A stretch of 64,000 nucleotides of DNA, taken from the NCBI RefSeq assembly GCF_020329435.1, contig NZ_JAGKJK010000005.1, forward strand, positions 343,501 to 407,500. Reading direction: 5' to 3'. Below the pieces are notes generated by a model. The model searched no databases, was not told the origin of the DNA, and worked only from the letters and a program-made list of their open reading frames with translations. Positions 1 through 8,226 of this stretch are shown here, one piece after another; the first letter of the stretch is position 1; each line of letters begins with the position of its first letter. This DNA is from Bradyrhizobium hereditatis (GTDB lineage Bacteria > Pseudomonadota > Alphaproteobacteria > Rhizobiales > Xanthobacteraceae). The position numbers were made by a program, and so were the translations under genes.

Positions 1-132
1 CCGCACGAGGCAGGTGGGTCCGCCACCTCTTCCGTCCGGAAGGGCACGCAGGCGACGTGGCATCCGCGTGCGGTCCAAGCATGGGCCCGAGCAAGCGCGA
101 TTGGCAGCCCCTAAAAACCGCCGAAGCCGTTA

Positions 133-342
133 TTACCCACGAATGAGCTTTCTCCGAGTTTTCCGCTTCGCAGGTTCGGCTTTAAGCTCAGGGGGATTTG
201 CTGCCTCGCGGGCAAGCCGCTCCGCACGAAGCCGCAGCATGTTTGACTGGGTCGCCGCTTCCCTCGCCCGATAGTCGGCCATCCCTTCCAAGGCTTCCGC
301 CAGCTTCTGCTCGGGCGACTTCTTCGTGCGAGTATCTTTCAT
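133..342 (-). CDS. small basic hypothetical protein
   Basis: A 69-residue protein of unknown function. Residues about 8-50 are rich in Ala, Glu and Arg and should form a long helix or coiled coil; the C terminus is strongly basic (KRKTRRK), which could bind nucleic acid. No Shine-Dalgarno is visible, but a TATATT hexamer lies just upstream of the ATG, so a very short leader is possible. Small proteins of this kind are common in Bradyrhizobium. No function is proposed. Confidence 0.6.
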   Translation of the reverse strand: MKDTRTKKSPEQKLAEALEGMADYRAREAATQSNMLRLRAERLAREAANPPELKAEPAKRKTRRKLIRG

Positions 343-506
343 TTGCTAAATATAGGTACTCAGCCGGGCGAACGCACTAGGCAACTTTGAGCATTGTTAA
401 GTTCCAGCAGGGATCTCGAAAAACAGCCGAATGTGGGTTCGGATCGGCAGCTCGTCATGGCATGGTCCTGCCAACGTCGGCTTCTCGTACATAGGTGATC
501 CAGCTC

Positions 507-854
507 ATGAAAAAGCCAGCTAAAGCCACCGGCAAGGATCCGATCATGGGTTTCCGGGCTCCCCCAGCCTTGCGGGCATCAATTGTTCGATGGGCTGAAA
601 GGCAACCGGACAACCCGTCCCTATCAGAAGCTGTTCGTCGTCTCGTGGAGATGAGCCTTCCGGTCAGGAAGCGATCACGGCAGCAGCAATCAGTAAAGAC
701 GGGTAATGCGGATGAAATAGCGAGCCGGCAGCTAGACCGGCTTGCGGACAAGACCGCTACTCCGGAAGAACAAGCGAGCCGAAAACGCCGATTGCTTAGA
801 GGACCAGAGGAATTTCAAAGCTCGCGCGTGGATCGGCGGAACAAGCGGAAGTAG
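507..854 (+). CDS. hypothetical protein, possible ribbon-helix-helix N terminus
   Basis: About 115 residues from the ATG at 507; a GTG at 495 is an in-frame alternative. Residues 10-50 (GFRAPPALRASIVRWAERQ, then SLSEAVRRLVE) resemble a ribbon-helix-helix DNA-binding fold: a short strand followed by two helices ending in a hydrophobic Leu/Val pattern. The C-terminal half is charged and probably disordered. No toxin partner lies beside it, so an antitoxin role is not supported. It could be a small transcription regulator. Confidence 0.5.
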   Translation: MKKPAKATGKDPIMGFRAPPALRASIVRWAERQPDNPSLSEAVRRLVEMSLPVRKRSRQQQSVKTGNADEIASRQLDRLADKTATPEEQASRKRRLLRGPEEFQSSRVDRRNKRK

Positions 855-891
855 GTGGCGCATCACGATCGATGGGTCCGCACGAACAACG

Positions 892-1128
892 CTACTGCTT
901 GACCGAAGGGGCCTCGAAGATGAATGCAGCCTGGAACACAGGTCCATGGCTGGTTCGCACTTCGATAGCCATGTGATGCCGCTCATCAAGCGGAGAGAGA
1001 TCCCGGGCCAGATCAGCGAGAGAACTCGCGGCCTCGATCTCAGCCGCCGTCTGATTTTCCAATTCGATGCCCTCTTCGTCCGGGTAGAGGATTTCACCGT
1101 CCCTTATGTCGAAGTAATAGCGGCTCAT
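892..1128 (-). CDS. DUF6894 family protein
   Basis: A 78-residue protein with the DUF6894 pattern: an N-terminal [11 protein letters not shown] strand, an acidic DEEG turn, then a helix ([17 protein letters not shown]) and a C-terminal pair of strands. The family is abundant in Bradyrhizobium and relatives and its function is unknown. The ATG overlaps the stop of the upstream S21-like gene by four bases (ATGA), so the two are probably translationally coupled. Confidence 0.75.
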   Translation of the reverse strand: MSRYYFDIRDGEILYPDEEGIELENQTAAEIEAASSLADLARDLSPLDERHHMAIEVRTSHGPVFQAAFIFEAPSVKQ

Positions 1129-1451
1129 GAGGGCTTCCCTGAGCCAATGGGATTTACCTCGACGAACCTGGAGGCAAGGTTCGGCGAGGTGGGCCGTGCC
1201 GGAAGAGCGGCGCGTTGCTTGATCTCCTTCTTTTTGGGCGGTGCAGCGATCGAGCCGTCGCGAATGGCCTGTTTTCGCGCGAGCTTGCGCCTCCGGCGCA
1301 CCGCGTCAGACTTCTTTCTGGCAGCCTCTTCAGAAGGCTTCTCGTAAAACCGGCATCGACGCATCTCCCTGAACAAACCCTCTCGCTGCATCTTCTTCTT
1401 CAGCACGCGCAACGCCTGCTCGACATTGTTGTCGCGGACAAATACCTGCAT
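1125..1451 (-). CDS. rpsU: 30S ribosomal protein S21 (bS21), long-tailed accessory copy
   Basis: A 108-residue bS21. The N terminus carries the family signature: [20 protein letters not shown], then a basic helix and [11 protein letters not shown]. bS21 binds the 30S platform near the anti-Shine-Dalgarno end of 16S rRNA and assists initiation. It is longer than the usual ~70 residues because of a C-terminal tail of about 40 residues rich in Lys, Arg, Pro and Ala. Rhizobia often carry several rpsU paralogues. This copy sits among accessory genes and overlaps a DUF6894 gene, so it may be a condition-specific paralogue rather than the housekeeping one. Confidence 0.9.
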   Translation of the reverse strand: MQVFVRDNNVEQALRVLKKKMQREGLFREMRRCRFYEKPSEEAARKKSDAVRRRRKLARKQAIRDGSIAAPPKKKEIKQRAALPARPTSPNLASRFVEVNPIGSGKPS

Positions 1452-1756
1452 GAGACAATCCTAGCGTTCGGGCTGAGAAGCGGGGTAGGTGCTTGTCAGG
1501 CACCATCACAGAGCAAGCTTGATGGATATCGATTCCAGGAGACGGCCTCGGTGACTGCTCACCGATCTCAGGCCGCACGCACCAAGCAAGTCGCTAACAC
1601 GAGCGCTCCCGTGAAGCGACGTGACCACTCACCGCCGATCATGTCAACCACAGCTCGCCCTTGAGCTGCTGAATCCCGAGGAAAGCGGGTGGGGGAACTC
1701 GCGAATAGCGCAATTAAATTGGTTGCGCCCTTGCAAAGTAGTGAGGGGCGTATACA

Positions 1757-1888
1757 TTGCCTTTATTCGATTAGCCGCCGTGCCTTGTTGAATGTGCCCG
1801 CGGGCTCCTTTTCCAAAGACATCGACGACGTTGAATTGGTTCGCGTGAAGGCCACGCGAAAACGCGCATGTGCGCTTTGGAGAACAAA
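1757..1888 (+). promoter_or_regulatory. probable untranslated leader of the cold-shock gene
   Basis: About 400 bases between the divergent rpsU gene and the cold-shock start hold no convincing gene. Promoter-like TTGCAA (1731-1736) and TATACA (1751-1756) are too close together (14 bases) for a canonical match. The long leader ends in a good Shine-Dalgarno (GGAGA at 1879-1883). Long structured leaders are typical of cspA-type mRNAs; that this one is thermoregulatory is inference. Confidence 0.35.
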
Positions 1889-2098
1889 ATGACGACAGGT
1901 ACCGTGAAATGGTTCAACGGCCAAAAAGGCTTCGGATTTATCCAGCCGAACGATGGCGGCAATGATGTGTTCGTGCACATCAGCGCGCTCGAGCGCGCCG
2001 GTCTTTCCGGACTAGCCGAGGGCCAGAAGGTCAGGTTCGAAATCAAAACCGATCGGATGCGCGGCAAAGTGAGCGCGGACAATCTTTCGCTGGTCTAA
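1889..2098 (+). CDS. cold-shock domain protein (CspA family)
   Basis: A 69-residue single cold-shock domain, an OB-fold RNA/ssDNA chaperone that unwinds mRNA structure. Both RNA-binding motifs are present: KGFGFI (RNP1) and DVFVHI (RNP2), after the usual TGTVKWFN start. The ATG at 1889 is chosen over an in-frame ATG at 1868 because it follows GGAGA with proper spacing and gives the family-standard [11 protein letters not shown] terminus. A strong terminator follows 40 bases downstream, so the gene is probably monocistronic. Paralogues are numerous in rhizobia, so no specific symbol is given. Confidence 0.95.
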   Translation: MTTGTVKWFNGQKGFGFIQPNDGGNDVFVHISALERAGLSGLAEGQKVRFEIKTDRMRGKVSADNLSLV

Positions 2099-2137
2099 GC
2101 CGGCTCCGCCTCTCCACGGATGTACTGGACAGGCGGT

Positions 2138-2172
2138 AAGCCCGCTCAACTTCGTAGTTGAGCGGGCTTTTG
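2138..2172 (+). terminator. rho-independent terminator of the cold-shock gene
   Basis: A perfect 13-bp stem: AAGCCCGCTCAAC (2138-2150) pairs with GTTGAGCGGGCTT (2157-2169) around a TTCGTA loop, followed by a short T run. Confidence 0.9.
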
Positions 2173-2227
2173 GTCCTTGGACAGAGGCGACGGGGAACGG
2201 GGGCGGACCTGACGACGTTCGTTCGTC

Positions 2228-2473
2228 ATGCACGAGACGACGCAATCGATCTTCGAGAACTCTTTTCAGATGGCTTGGGACTATCTGGAGGCGACGGGCG
2301 AACTTGGAAATCCCGACGAGGCTGCGAGCTGCCTTCTCGATAGCATCGAGACCATGATGCGGCACGGAGAGAGGCGGCGGCTGGTTCTCGCCAATAAGGC
2401 AATCGTTGCCTATCAGCGCTATGGTGCCAAACAGACATGGTCCCCAGACGGTCGCACTAAGCAGTCTTCGTGA
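2228..2473 (+). CDS. conserved small hypothetical protein
   Basis: An 81-residue mostly helical protein (FQMAWDYLEATGELGNPDEAASCLLDSIETMMRHGERRRLVLANKAI in continuous helices, residues about 12-62), with no signal peptide or membrane segment. Proteins of this pattern are common in Bradyrhizobium and have no assigned function. The ATG overlaps no neighbour; the cold-shock terminator lies just upstream, so it has its own promoter. Confidence 0.65.
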   Translation: MHETTQSIFENSFQMAWDYLEATGELGNPDEAASCLLDSIETMMRHGERRRLVLANKAIVAYQRYGAKQTWSPDGRTKQSS

Positions 2474-2685
2474 CCTCGCAAGCCCCGCCTGCTACGCGAG
2501 AAATAGCCAACCTAGTGAGTATAGAGCAAGGAACGATGAGGCCGATCGGGCAGGATAGTTGCCCTATCTGCAACCTTTGGCAACAACGAACTTTACCCAT
2601 GCATCACCGCTCAGCCCCTAGGCATCTTTCGGTGATGAGAGCGCCCGGTTGCGCTCCCCGCCCAGCGAACAGGGAGCAGCGTGAC

Positions 2686-2895
2686 ATGAAGCAAGAATCC
2701 TTAGTTTATCGGTTCGATCAGAGTCCGCCAGCGCAGGCGGAGCGGCTGCGCAAAGAGGCCCGTGGCACTCCGCCCGGGGTCAAGCGTGATCAGCTGCTGC
2801 GCAGAGCGCGACAAATTGAAACTGCCGCCCGCGTGCAGGATCGTGCAAACTCGCCCGGTCTGAAACCGCCGACCACGCCAGCCACCGAGACATGA
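2686..2895 (+). CDS. small charged hypothetical protein
   Basis: A 69-residue protein from the ATG at 2686, chosen because AGGGAG (2671-2676) precedes it at normal spacing; a longer reading starting near 2470 lacks such support. The central part (AERLRKEARGT, then DQLLRRARQIETAARV) forms amphipathic helices, and the C terminus is Pro/Thr rich and probably disordered. Small proteins of this type recur in rhizobia; the function is unknown. Confidence 0.55.
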   Translation: MKQESLVYRFDQSPPAQAERLRKEARGTPPGVKRDQLLRRARQIETAARVQDRANSPGLKPPTTPATET

Positions 2896-2984
2896 TCTTG
2901 AAAGAACTAGGTCAGTAAGGCCGCTTCGGAAGGCTTCGGCGCAAGCCAAGTGTCGCGGAGGCATTCCTGCGAGCGCATCCGCGA

Positions 2985-3100
2985 GTAGTCCCAAAGAGCA
3001 AGGCGATATGCGGGATCGGCATCAGCAAAACCCGGATGTCGCTTCCGCCTATGCTCTTCTACGGCGGACAAGTCGCTCATCCGGGTTACGCTTGCTACGC
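2985..3100 (+). repeat. dispersed palindromic repeat, family A, copy 1
   Basis: Carries the family core: GCGATATGCGGGATCGGCA, then AAAACCCGGATGTCGCT, then CTCATCCGGGTTACGC and CTTGCTAC. Three further copies lie near 5.5, 8.2 and 9.2 kb. This copy has an extra segment between the core halves. It lies immediately 3' of the RTX gene and may act as a transcript-end hairpin. Confidence 0.7.
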
Positions 3101-3104
3101 GACT

Positions 3105-4343
3105 TCAGGCGGTAACGAGAAAATTCGCGGCTTCAAGCTCGGTCGGAAGAAGACCCAGGAACAGCACCTGATCGCCCCCGCCGAGATCAAGGGTGGTGCC
3201 CGAAGCTCCCGCGCTCAGATTGTCCAGCGGGTCGAAGTCGGCTCCAAAGCCTTCCAACACCACGAGGTCCTGCGTCACGTCGAAATCGGTAATGGTATCA
3301 TTGCCGCCTTCAGACTCGCGAAAGACGAACTGATCGGCCCCACCGAACCCGGCGAGCTTGTCGTCGCCGGCGCCGCCTTCGATCAGATCATCAGCATTGC
3401 CGCCGAAGATGGTGTCATTCCCGCGGTCTCCGAACAGGCGGTCGGGCGCGTGATCCGTCAACTGCTGGTTGGCGACCGCCCGGATGAGGTCGTCACCCTT
3501 GCCACCAAAGATCGTGTCGGCGGCAACGTCGCCGCCGCGCAGCGTGTCATTGCCGGCGTCTCCAAACACGACATCGCCGGTAGGGTCGTTCCAGGCAATG
3601 AAGTCCTCGCCGGCACCGCCGAAAACTGTATCGCTTCCGGCCATGCCGCCAAAGGTATCATTGCCTTGACCACCGAAAACCAGGTCGTTGCCGGCGCCTG
3701 TATTGATATCGTCGTCTCCCTTGCCGCCCTTGATAATGTCGTCGCCGTCGCCGCCTTCAAGTCTGTCGTTCCCGGCGAGGCCACGGATGATGTCATTGCC
3801 GCCGAGCCCGGGAAGGAAATCGTCGCCAGGCGTTCCGACGACGACGTTGTCGTTGTCATCTGCGATTGCGATCAACTGACCCCGGATCTCGCCGCCGGGA
3901 AATTGCTCCGTATGGACATTAAAATAAATCGGAACCTCCGATCCCACCGGAGCTGAGCCCAATTCGTCAGCGAAGTCCGTGATTGGAACGCTGGCGGGGT
4001 CCGTCGTCTCCCATCGACCACTTACCATCCAGGAGCCATCCGCATTCAGCGCGATGTTGAGATCATCCTCGTCCTGGGCCGGGTTGATCTGCCCGAAGAC
4101 AACGGGCCCGTTCGCTCCTCGCACTGCGTTGTGAAAATGCGTGGAGATGACGTCGTCATCGGTCGACGGCGTCTGGGCTGGAGCACCCGTAATCGGGCCG
4201 TAATCGACGCCCTCGATCCGAAACGTATAGCTCGCGGCAATTTCTGTGCTGTCAAAGATGACGGTGCCGAGACCGCTTGCATTCGAGTTGTTCGGGGGGA
4301 CTTCCTGAGTGCCTTCGAGAACCACGCGGAACGCTGTGGACAT
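3105..4343 (-). CDS. CHRD domain and RTX calcium-binding repeat protein
   Basis: 412 residues. Residues 1-160 form a CHRD domain (starting VVLEGTQEVPP, with THFHNAVRGANGPVVFG and ending FPGGEIRGQL). Residues about 165-330 hold many RTX nonapeptides of the form GGxGxDxxx (for example GGDGDDIIKGGKGDDDI), which bind Ca2+ and fold outside the cell. The C terminus is a ~60-residue region typical of type I secretion substrates. There is no N-terminal signal peptide, consistent with one-step export. No ABC exporter or membrane-fusion protein lies nearby. CHRD occurs in chordin and in many bacterial surface proteins; its bacterial role is not established. Confidence 0.88.
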   Translation of the reverse strand: MSTAFRVVLEGTQEVPPNNSNASGLGTVIFDSTEIAASYTFRIEGVDYGPITGAPAQTPSTDDDVISTHFHNAVRGANGPVVFGQINPAQDEDDLNIALNADGSWMVSGRWETTDPASVPITDFADELGSAPVGSEVPIYFNVHTEQFPGGEIRGQLIAIADDNDNVVVGTPGDDFLPGLGGNDIIRGLAGNDRLEGGDGDDIIKGGKGDDDINTGAGNDLVFGGQGNDTFGGMAGSDTVFGGAGEDFIAWNDPTGDVVFGDAGNDTLRGGDVAADTIFGGKGDDLIRAVANQQLTDHAPDRLFGDRGNDTIFGGNADDLIEGGAGDDKLAGFGGADQFVFRESEGGNDTITDFDVTQDLVVLEGFGADFDPLDNLSAGASGTTLDLGGGDQVLFLGLLPTELEAANFLVTA

Positions 4344-4868
4344 GCGAGCCTCCTCTGCTCTTTGCTCAGCAGGTTTTGGCGGCCAGCGACGCCGGCATGC
4401 AGGCGTGGCAAATGTTGTACCCGGCTCGGGCCGGTAGGATTGGGCGCAGCGTCGCTCCGCTATCGCGGAATCGCGCGTTGTCCTTCTCGCGGTACTCGGC
4501 CGAGAACAAGGGATCGCTGGATCGCGCCAACCTGGGTGTCTCGCTGTTAGGCCTATGGCCGGGCGTTATTGTGTTTGTTTACTGCGATCGACACATTGTG
4601 ATCGATGCAATGTACGGTTGCCGACGCTGAACCAGTTGGTCGGTTCCAATCCCCCGTCGCGTTTCGGTCGCGCATATCCCTGGAACCATCAGTTCCGTGC
4701 GGCCTGCATCTTTGTCCCGCGATCATAACGTCGCTTTCAACCTGGAGACGACGGTCAGCTCAGGGCCACTTCCGAACTCATGCACCACAAAACAGTGACT
4801 TACTCGATCGATCCCTCAGGCACTTGCAGCTATTGTGATTGGCGGTTCGAAGCGAACTGCTTTCCACC
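4344..4868. other. gene-poor stretch upstream of the RTX gene
   Basis: 525 bases without a convincing gene. It should contain the RTX promoter. An imperfect palindrome lies around 4583-4609 (GATCGACACATTGTGATCGAT), within a locally AT-richer segment. Nothing else stands out. Confidence 0.4.
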
Positions 4869-5078
4869 CTAAGCTCCTCTGCCATCCTGTTTGCCAATCA
4901 CGCAGCGCCATGCCGCGAGGCGCTCGGCCGGATGCTGCTTCATCCACTCCGCGAGCTGCGGCGCGCCCATCAGGCAGGACCGTACCGATATGTCGGCGAA
5001 GTCCGAAGTGGTTACGGTCTGCTCGTGGCAGCTTGTCGGAGAGGAGAGACTGCATAGCACGGCGATGATCTTGATCAC
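4869..5078 (-). CDS. small hypothetical protein with hydrophobic N terminus
   Basis: A 69-residue protein from a GTG start that overlaps the stop of the upstream gene (GTGA, 5075-5078). Residues 1-13 (MIKIIAVLCSLSS) resemble a short signal sequence. Two pairs of cysteines (C9 and C17, C35 and C59) would allow disulfides if the protein is exported. The pattern SCLMGAPQLAEWMKQHP then CVIG is characteristic of a Bradyrhizobium small-protein family without assigned function. Confidence 0.65.
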   Translation of the reverse strand: MIKIIAVLCSLSSPTSCHEQTVTTSDFADISVRSCLMGAPQLAEWMKQHPAERLAAWRCVIGKQDGRGA

Positions 5079-5272
5079 GACAGAAGACCCCCGTCGCTGC
5101 GTTGGACATTGGCGCCGCTGATCGTATGACTTTTCGGCGCCTTCTCCTGCTGCTCCCCGGGTGTATCAGCCGGCGGAAAGATGCTGTCATACATCGCACG
5201 GGCTTCCCGGATTAAGCGGGCACGCTCGCGCTCAGACTTCGAGACAAATCGAATAACTTCGCCCATATTCAC
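5075..5272 (-). CDS. small hypothetical protein, partner of the downstream gene
   Basis: A 65-residue protein (MNMGEVIRFVSKSERERARLIREARAMY in one basic helix, then IFPPADTPGEQ and a disordered tail). The N-terminal pattern recurs in short proteins of Bradyrhizobium. Its stop overlaps the GTG start of the next gene, indicating translational coupling. The function is unknown. Confidence 0.65.
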   Translation of the reverse strand: MNMGEVIRFVSKSERERARLIREARAMYDSIFPPADTPGEQQEKAPKSHTISGANVQRSDGGLLS

Positions 5273-5475
5273 TTCGAACCTCGATTAGAGACCGTTCCAT
5301 CATGAGATGATGGAAATCATTTCATTCGAATCTAAGATCCCAACTCCCGTTTAGAAGCGGTGCAGGTGGTAACGAGGGAATAAAAAGCTCGTTACCGGGC
5401 GCTGGCATCTCAACACCACAGCATTTGCTTCCGCCCGGGTTTTCCGAAATGCAAACCGCGTCGGCAAGATGAAAG

Positions 5476-5633
5476 CGCAGCAAGTAGCCTGCACGAGCCA
5501 ACGGGTCGTGCGAACGCGCCCCGCGACGAGCGCAGTAGCGCTCGCGCAATGATGACAGGCTCCGCGATATAAGCGGATCGGCATGAACCGAAACTCGAAT
5601 ATCGCCTCGCTCATGAGGGCTATGCTTGCTGTT
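5476..5633 (+). repeat. dispersed palindromic repeat, family A, copy 2 (long form)
   Basis: Starts AGCAAGTAGCCTGCACGAGC and ends CTCATGAGGGCTATGCTTGC, with CGATATAAGCGGATCGGCA in the middle. An extra block (GAGCCAACGGGTCGTGCG to GATGACAGGCTCCGCGA) separates the halves, giving a longer variant than the copies at 8.2 and 9.2 kb. It lies in the 470-base gap upstream of the binding-protein gene. Confidence 0.65.
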
Positions 5634-5742
5634 CGCTGTTCTTCGCCAAGCCAAGCAGATACAAGCGATACGCGTAAATCGTCGGTCGCGCTGCCGAGGC
5701 GGCGGCGCGGCCGCCCAACAAACAAGGAAAGGGTGGAATGTC

Positions 5743-6720
5743 ATGCGTAGTAAGGTCATCGCACTGGTTGCCGCAGCAGCCGGCTTCGTAGCTTGCGGAC
5801 CAGCCTGGGCGGGATGGCCGGACGACAAGCCGATCGAAGTGGTCATCGGCTTTGCTCCGGGTGGCGGGACCGATGTCATGGCGCGCAAGCTTCTGCCGTT
5901 CGTCGAGCAGAGATTGGGCGGAAAGGCCAAATTTGTTGTGCTGAACAAGCCCGGCGCAGGTGGCGAGATCGCGTTTGCCACGATTGCCCGCGCTGCGCCG
6001 GACGCCTACGCGATCGGCGTCGTCAACGTGCCCGGCTATAATTTCATCCCGATGACGCGAAAGACCCAGTACAGCATGGATGAAATCCGCCTGGTTGCGC
6101 GCGTGGTCGACGATCCCAGCGTGATCGTAGTGCCCGCGGACAGCAAACTTGCAAGCCTTGCGGACGTTCTGGCTGCGCTGCGCCGCGAGCCGGGCTCGGT
6201 GACACTCGGCCACAATGGCGCAGGCACGAATGGTCATCTGGCGATCCGCATGCTGGCGAACGCCGCGAAAGTCGAGCCCAACGAAATTTCTTATCGCGGA
6301 ACGGCCACGCAACGGACTGATCTTCTGGGTGGCCATCTGGCTGTTGGAATGGTCAGCCTCAGCGAGATCCCCGAGCTGCACGGCACCAACAAGGGACCGC
6401 TCCGCGCCATTGCGATCCTGTCGAAGCAGCGTTCGCCGTCCCTCCCCGACGTTCCGACAGCAGAGGAGGCAGGCATGCCCCTCACGATGACGGCCGAGCG
6501 CGGTTTCGCCGTACCGAAAGCCGTGCCGGACGAGGTCGTCAAAAAACTCGAAGCCGCTATTGCGGAAAGCTTGCGCGATCCGGAATACATCAAGAGTTCG
6601 CCCGGCGACGCCCCCGTTCTGGCTTTCATGCCCGGCGCGGAGTGGCAGAAGCGCCTCGACGACATGACGCAAGCCCTGCGACCATTCGCGGAGGAGATGA
6701 AGGCGCAGGAGCAGAAGTGA
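5743..6720 (+). CDS. Bug/TctC-type extracytoplasmic solute-binding protein
   Basis: 325 residues from the ATG at 5743, chosen because an AAGGAAAGGGTGG Shine-Dalgarno region precedes it and a signal peptide begins there (MRSKVIALVAAAAGF, cleavage after AWA). The mature protein shows Bug-family marks: PIEVVIGFAPGGGTDVMAR near its start, TLGHNGAGTNGHLAI in the middle, and LPDVPTAEEAG before the C-terminal lobe. Such proteins bind carboxylates or related small molecules in the periplasm for tripartite TctAB transporters, but orphan copies are common and here no TctA or TctB gene is nearby. The ligand cannot be told from sequence. Confidence 0.9.
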   Translation: MRSKVIALVAAAAGFVACGPAWAGWPDDKPIEVVIGFAPGGGTDVMARKLLPFVEQRLGGKAKFVVLNKPGAGGEIAFATIARAAPDAYAIGVVNVPGYNFIPMTRKTQYSMDEIRLVARVVDDPSVIVVPADSKLASLADVLAALRREPGSVTLGHNGAGTNGHLAIRMLANAAKVEPNEISYRGTATQRTDLLGGHLAVGMVSLSEIPELHGTNKGPLRAIAILSKQRSPSLPDVPTAEEAGMPLTMTAERGFAVPKAVPDEVVKKLEAAIAESLRDPEYIKSSPGDAPVLAFMPGAEWQKRLDDMTQALRPFAEEMKAQEQK

Positions 6721-6836
6721 AAGCTAGCAAGTAGCCCCGTTGGCTCCTACGGGCTTCGATTGCTTGTTTGATTCTGAAGGCGAACGGTCGGGGCTTACCG
6801 CCCCGAACGTCAAGGGCCAAAAGGCGACATGCCAGT

Positions 6837-7277
6837 TCAAATGTCCTGCGCGGCCGCGTTCTCTCGCGATGCGGCTGCCGCATCACGCATGACGCCGGAC
6901 ACGGTGCTGTATGCCACCACCCAGGCGGACTTCGCTGCTGGCGTCCAAGCCTCTTTCAACCCCTGCTCCAGTGTCCATAGCAAGGCTGCACCAACCGTTT
7001 CGTAATGCCGATCCTCTACGCCATACCGAATATGGTTCCGTCCCAGGGTCTCTAGCGTCGGTATCAACGACGGCAAGTCATCGACACCGTTGATCACGGC
7101 ACTCAATGCCTGGACCAGCTTCCGGCGCTGCTCCTTCATATCAGCATTCTTGAACAATCGCTGCAGCGATGGATCGAGCGTAAACAGTCTCTCATAGAAC
7201 AAACCAGCCGCGACATCGCTGATCGGAATGACCTTTGACCAGGTCGACTTGAGAAGTTCTTTGGTTTCAGGAGACAT
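6837..7277 (-). CDS. single-domain bacterial globin (Vitreoscilla type)
   Basis: A 146-residue globin matching bacterial hemoglobins and the flavohemoglobin globin domain. Likely haem-pocket residues: proximal His82 (GRNHIRYGV), Tyr28 at B10 (FYERLF), and a polar residue around 48-50 at E7. The E11/CD hydrophobic pattern and C-terminal helix (AWVVAYSTVSGVM) also fit. No reductase domain is present, so an external reductase would be needed. Known relatives bind O2 or detoxify NO. No NO-responsive operator or FixK box is recognisable upstream. Confidence 0.92.
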   Translation of the reverse strand: MSPETKELLKSTWSKVIPISDVAAGLFYERLFTLDPSLQRLFKNADMKEQRRKLVQALSAVINGVDDLPSLIPTLETLGRNHIRYGVEDRHYETVGAALLWTLEQGLKEAWTPAAKSAWVVAYSTVSGVMRDAAAASRENAAAQDI

Positions 7278-7637
7278 GGCAATACTTTCCTATCTGATTG
7301 AATAATCTGGTCGGAAACACTGCAAATACGTACTGGGCCAGCGCGCCAAGGTTCGATACCGGCACAATGATTTGTTGAGATCAGTACGTTCTCTTATTGC
7401 GAACGCTCCCAAAAGGAACAGCAGCGCGCAGTTATCTTCAGACCCACGGCAACGGTCAGAGTTACCAGCGCCGGCTCTATCAGACCTGCTGGGGATTGCT
7501 GGTCGTGACGGCACTGAAATTATTGTGGACGTGTTCCCAGCTATCTCGGGTAAAAATGGACGCGAATGTCTGCCTTGGGTCAAAATCTGATCGTACGATG
7601 CTTAGATCATCGCCGACAGAGCGCATGCGGTCAGCCA
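7278..7637. other. gap between globin and membrane-anchored protein
   Basis: 360 bases without a confident gene. Near 7566-7590 is ATGTCTGCCTTGGGTCAAAA, which encodes MSALGQ. This resembles a dispersed Bradyrhizobium repeat that often creates false open frames beginning MSALGQK. The rest presumably holds the divergent promoters. Confidence 0.4.
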
Positions 7638-8069
7638 ATGCAGTGGTACGTGATCTTTATTTCGTTGGCCACGATCGGCGTATTTGGGTGGTTCGCGCTC
7701 GAACTCATTGGTCGGCCTATTCGAAATTTCTTTGATTTGAGGCAGGCTGTGCGCGATCAAATGATTTCTCTGGCGAACGTCCCGACGCCGCAAGCTCGAG
7801 AGACATGCGTCACATCCGAGCAGATACGGCAATACGGTGCCGACCTAAAAAATGCTCGCGAGGCACAACGCATTCTACGTGATTTGGCCGCTCAGATGCT
7901 GGCGTTCGCCGAGAGTGAAAGGGCCGCCTGCATTGTCATGAGACCGTTTGGTTTTGATGCTGCAGCAGCGGGCAGGGATCTCATCAGGCTTGCGAACGCG
8001 CTCGACCGCCAGGGGACCGAGCGCGCCCGATTTCACAAAAATGTCGAGGCGGCGCTGCGGCTTCGTTAG
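7638..8069 (+). CDS. membrane-anchored hypothetical protein
   Basis: 143 residues from the ATG at 7638. An upstream in-frame start at 7566 is rejected because it would translate a repeat-like segment ahead of the membrane helix. Residues 2-22 form one transmembrane segment (WYVIFISLATIGVFGWFAL). The rest is soluble and helical: residues ~70-143 contain LKNAREAQRILRDLAAQMLAFAE and RDLIRLANALDRQGTERARFHKNVEAAL. A single-pass anchor with a helical cytoplasmic or periplasmic domain is expected. The family is not recognised. Confidence 0.6.
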   Translation: MQWYVIFISLATIGVFGWFALELIGRPIRNFFDLRQAVRDQMISLANVPTPQARETCVTSEQIRQYGADLKNAREAQRILRDLAAQMLAFAESERAACIVMRPFGFDAAAAGRDLIRLANALDRQGTERARFHKNVEAALRLR

Positions 8070-8134
8070 GCCGCCTGCTCATGGGATCCGACCTCCCTTC
8101 AAAACGCATTTGGCAATCCCCTTTGATCCGCCTT

Positions 8135-8221
8135 AGCAAGCCCGAATGAGCGGAGCGACATGCGGGGATCGGTACTACCTCAACCTGGATATCGCTTTGC
8201 TCATCCGGGCTACGTTTGCTT
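8135..8221 (+). repeat. dispersed palindromic repeat, family A, copy 3
   Basis: Bounded by AGCAAGCCCG and CGTTTGCT, with the core GACATGCGGGGATCGGTA and TGGATATCGCTTTGCTCATC. It lies between convergent genes, where a bidirectional hairpin could end both transcripts. Confidence 0.7.
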
Positions 8222-8226
8222 AGGCC

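Noticed and set aside
12..42. Two small hairpins near the window start (AGGTGG/CCACCT and CTTCCG/CGGAAG)
   Set aside because: No neighbouring gene end is visible, so a terminator call cannot be supported.
3036..3956. Long rightward frame of 306 codons
   Set aside because: It lies opposite the RTX repeats; repeated GGxGxD codons read as repetitive Val/Ile/Ala on the other strand, a shadow of the real gene.
5620..6672. Leftward 350-codon frame opposite the Bug protein
   Set aside because: Antisense shadow: the forward strand has a signal peptide, ribosome site and family motifs.
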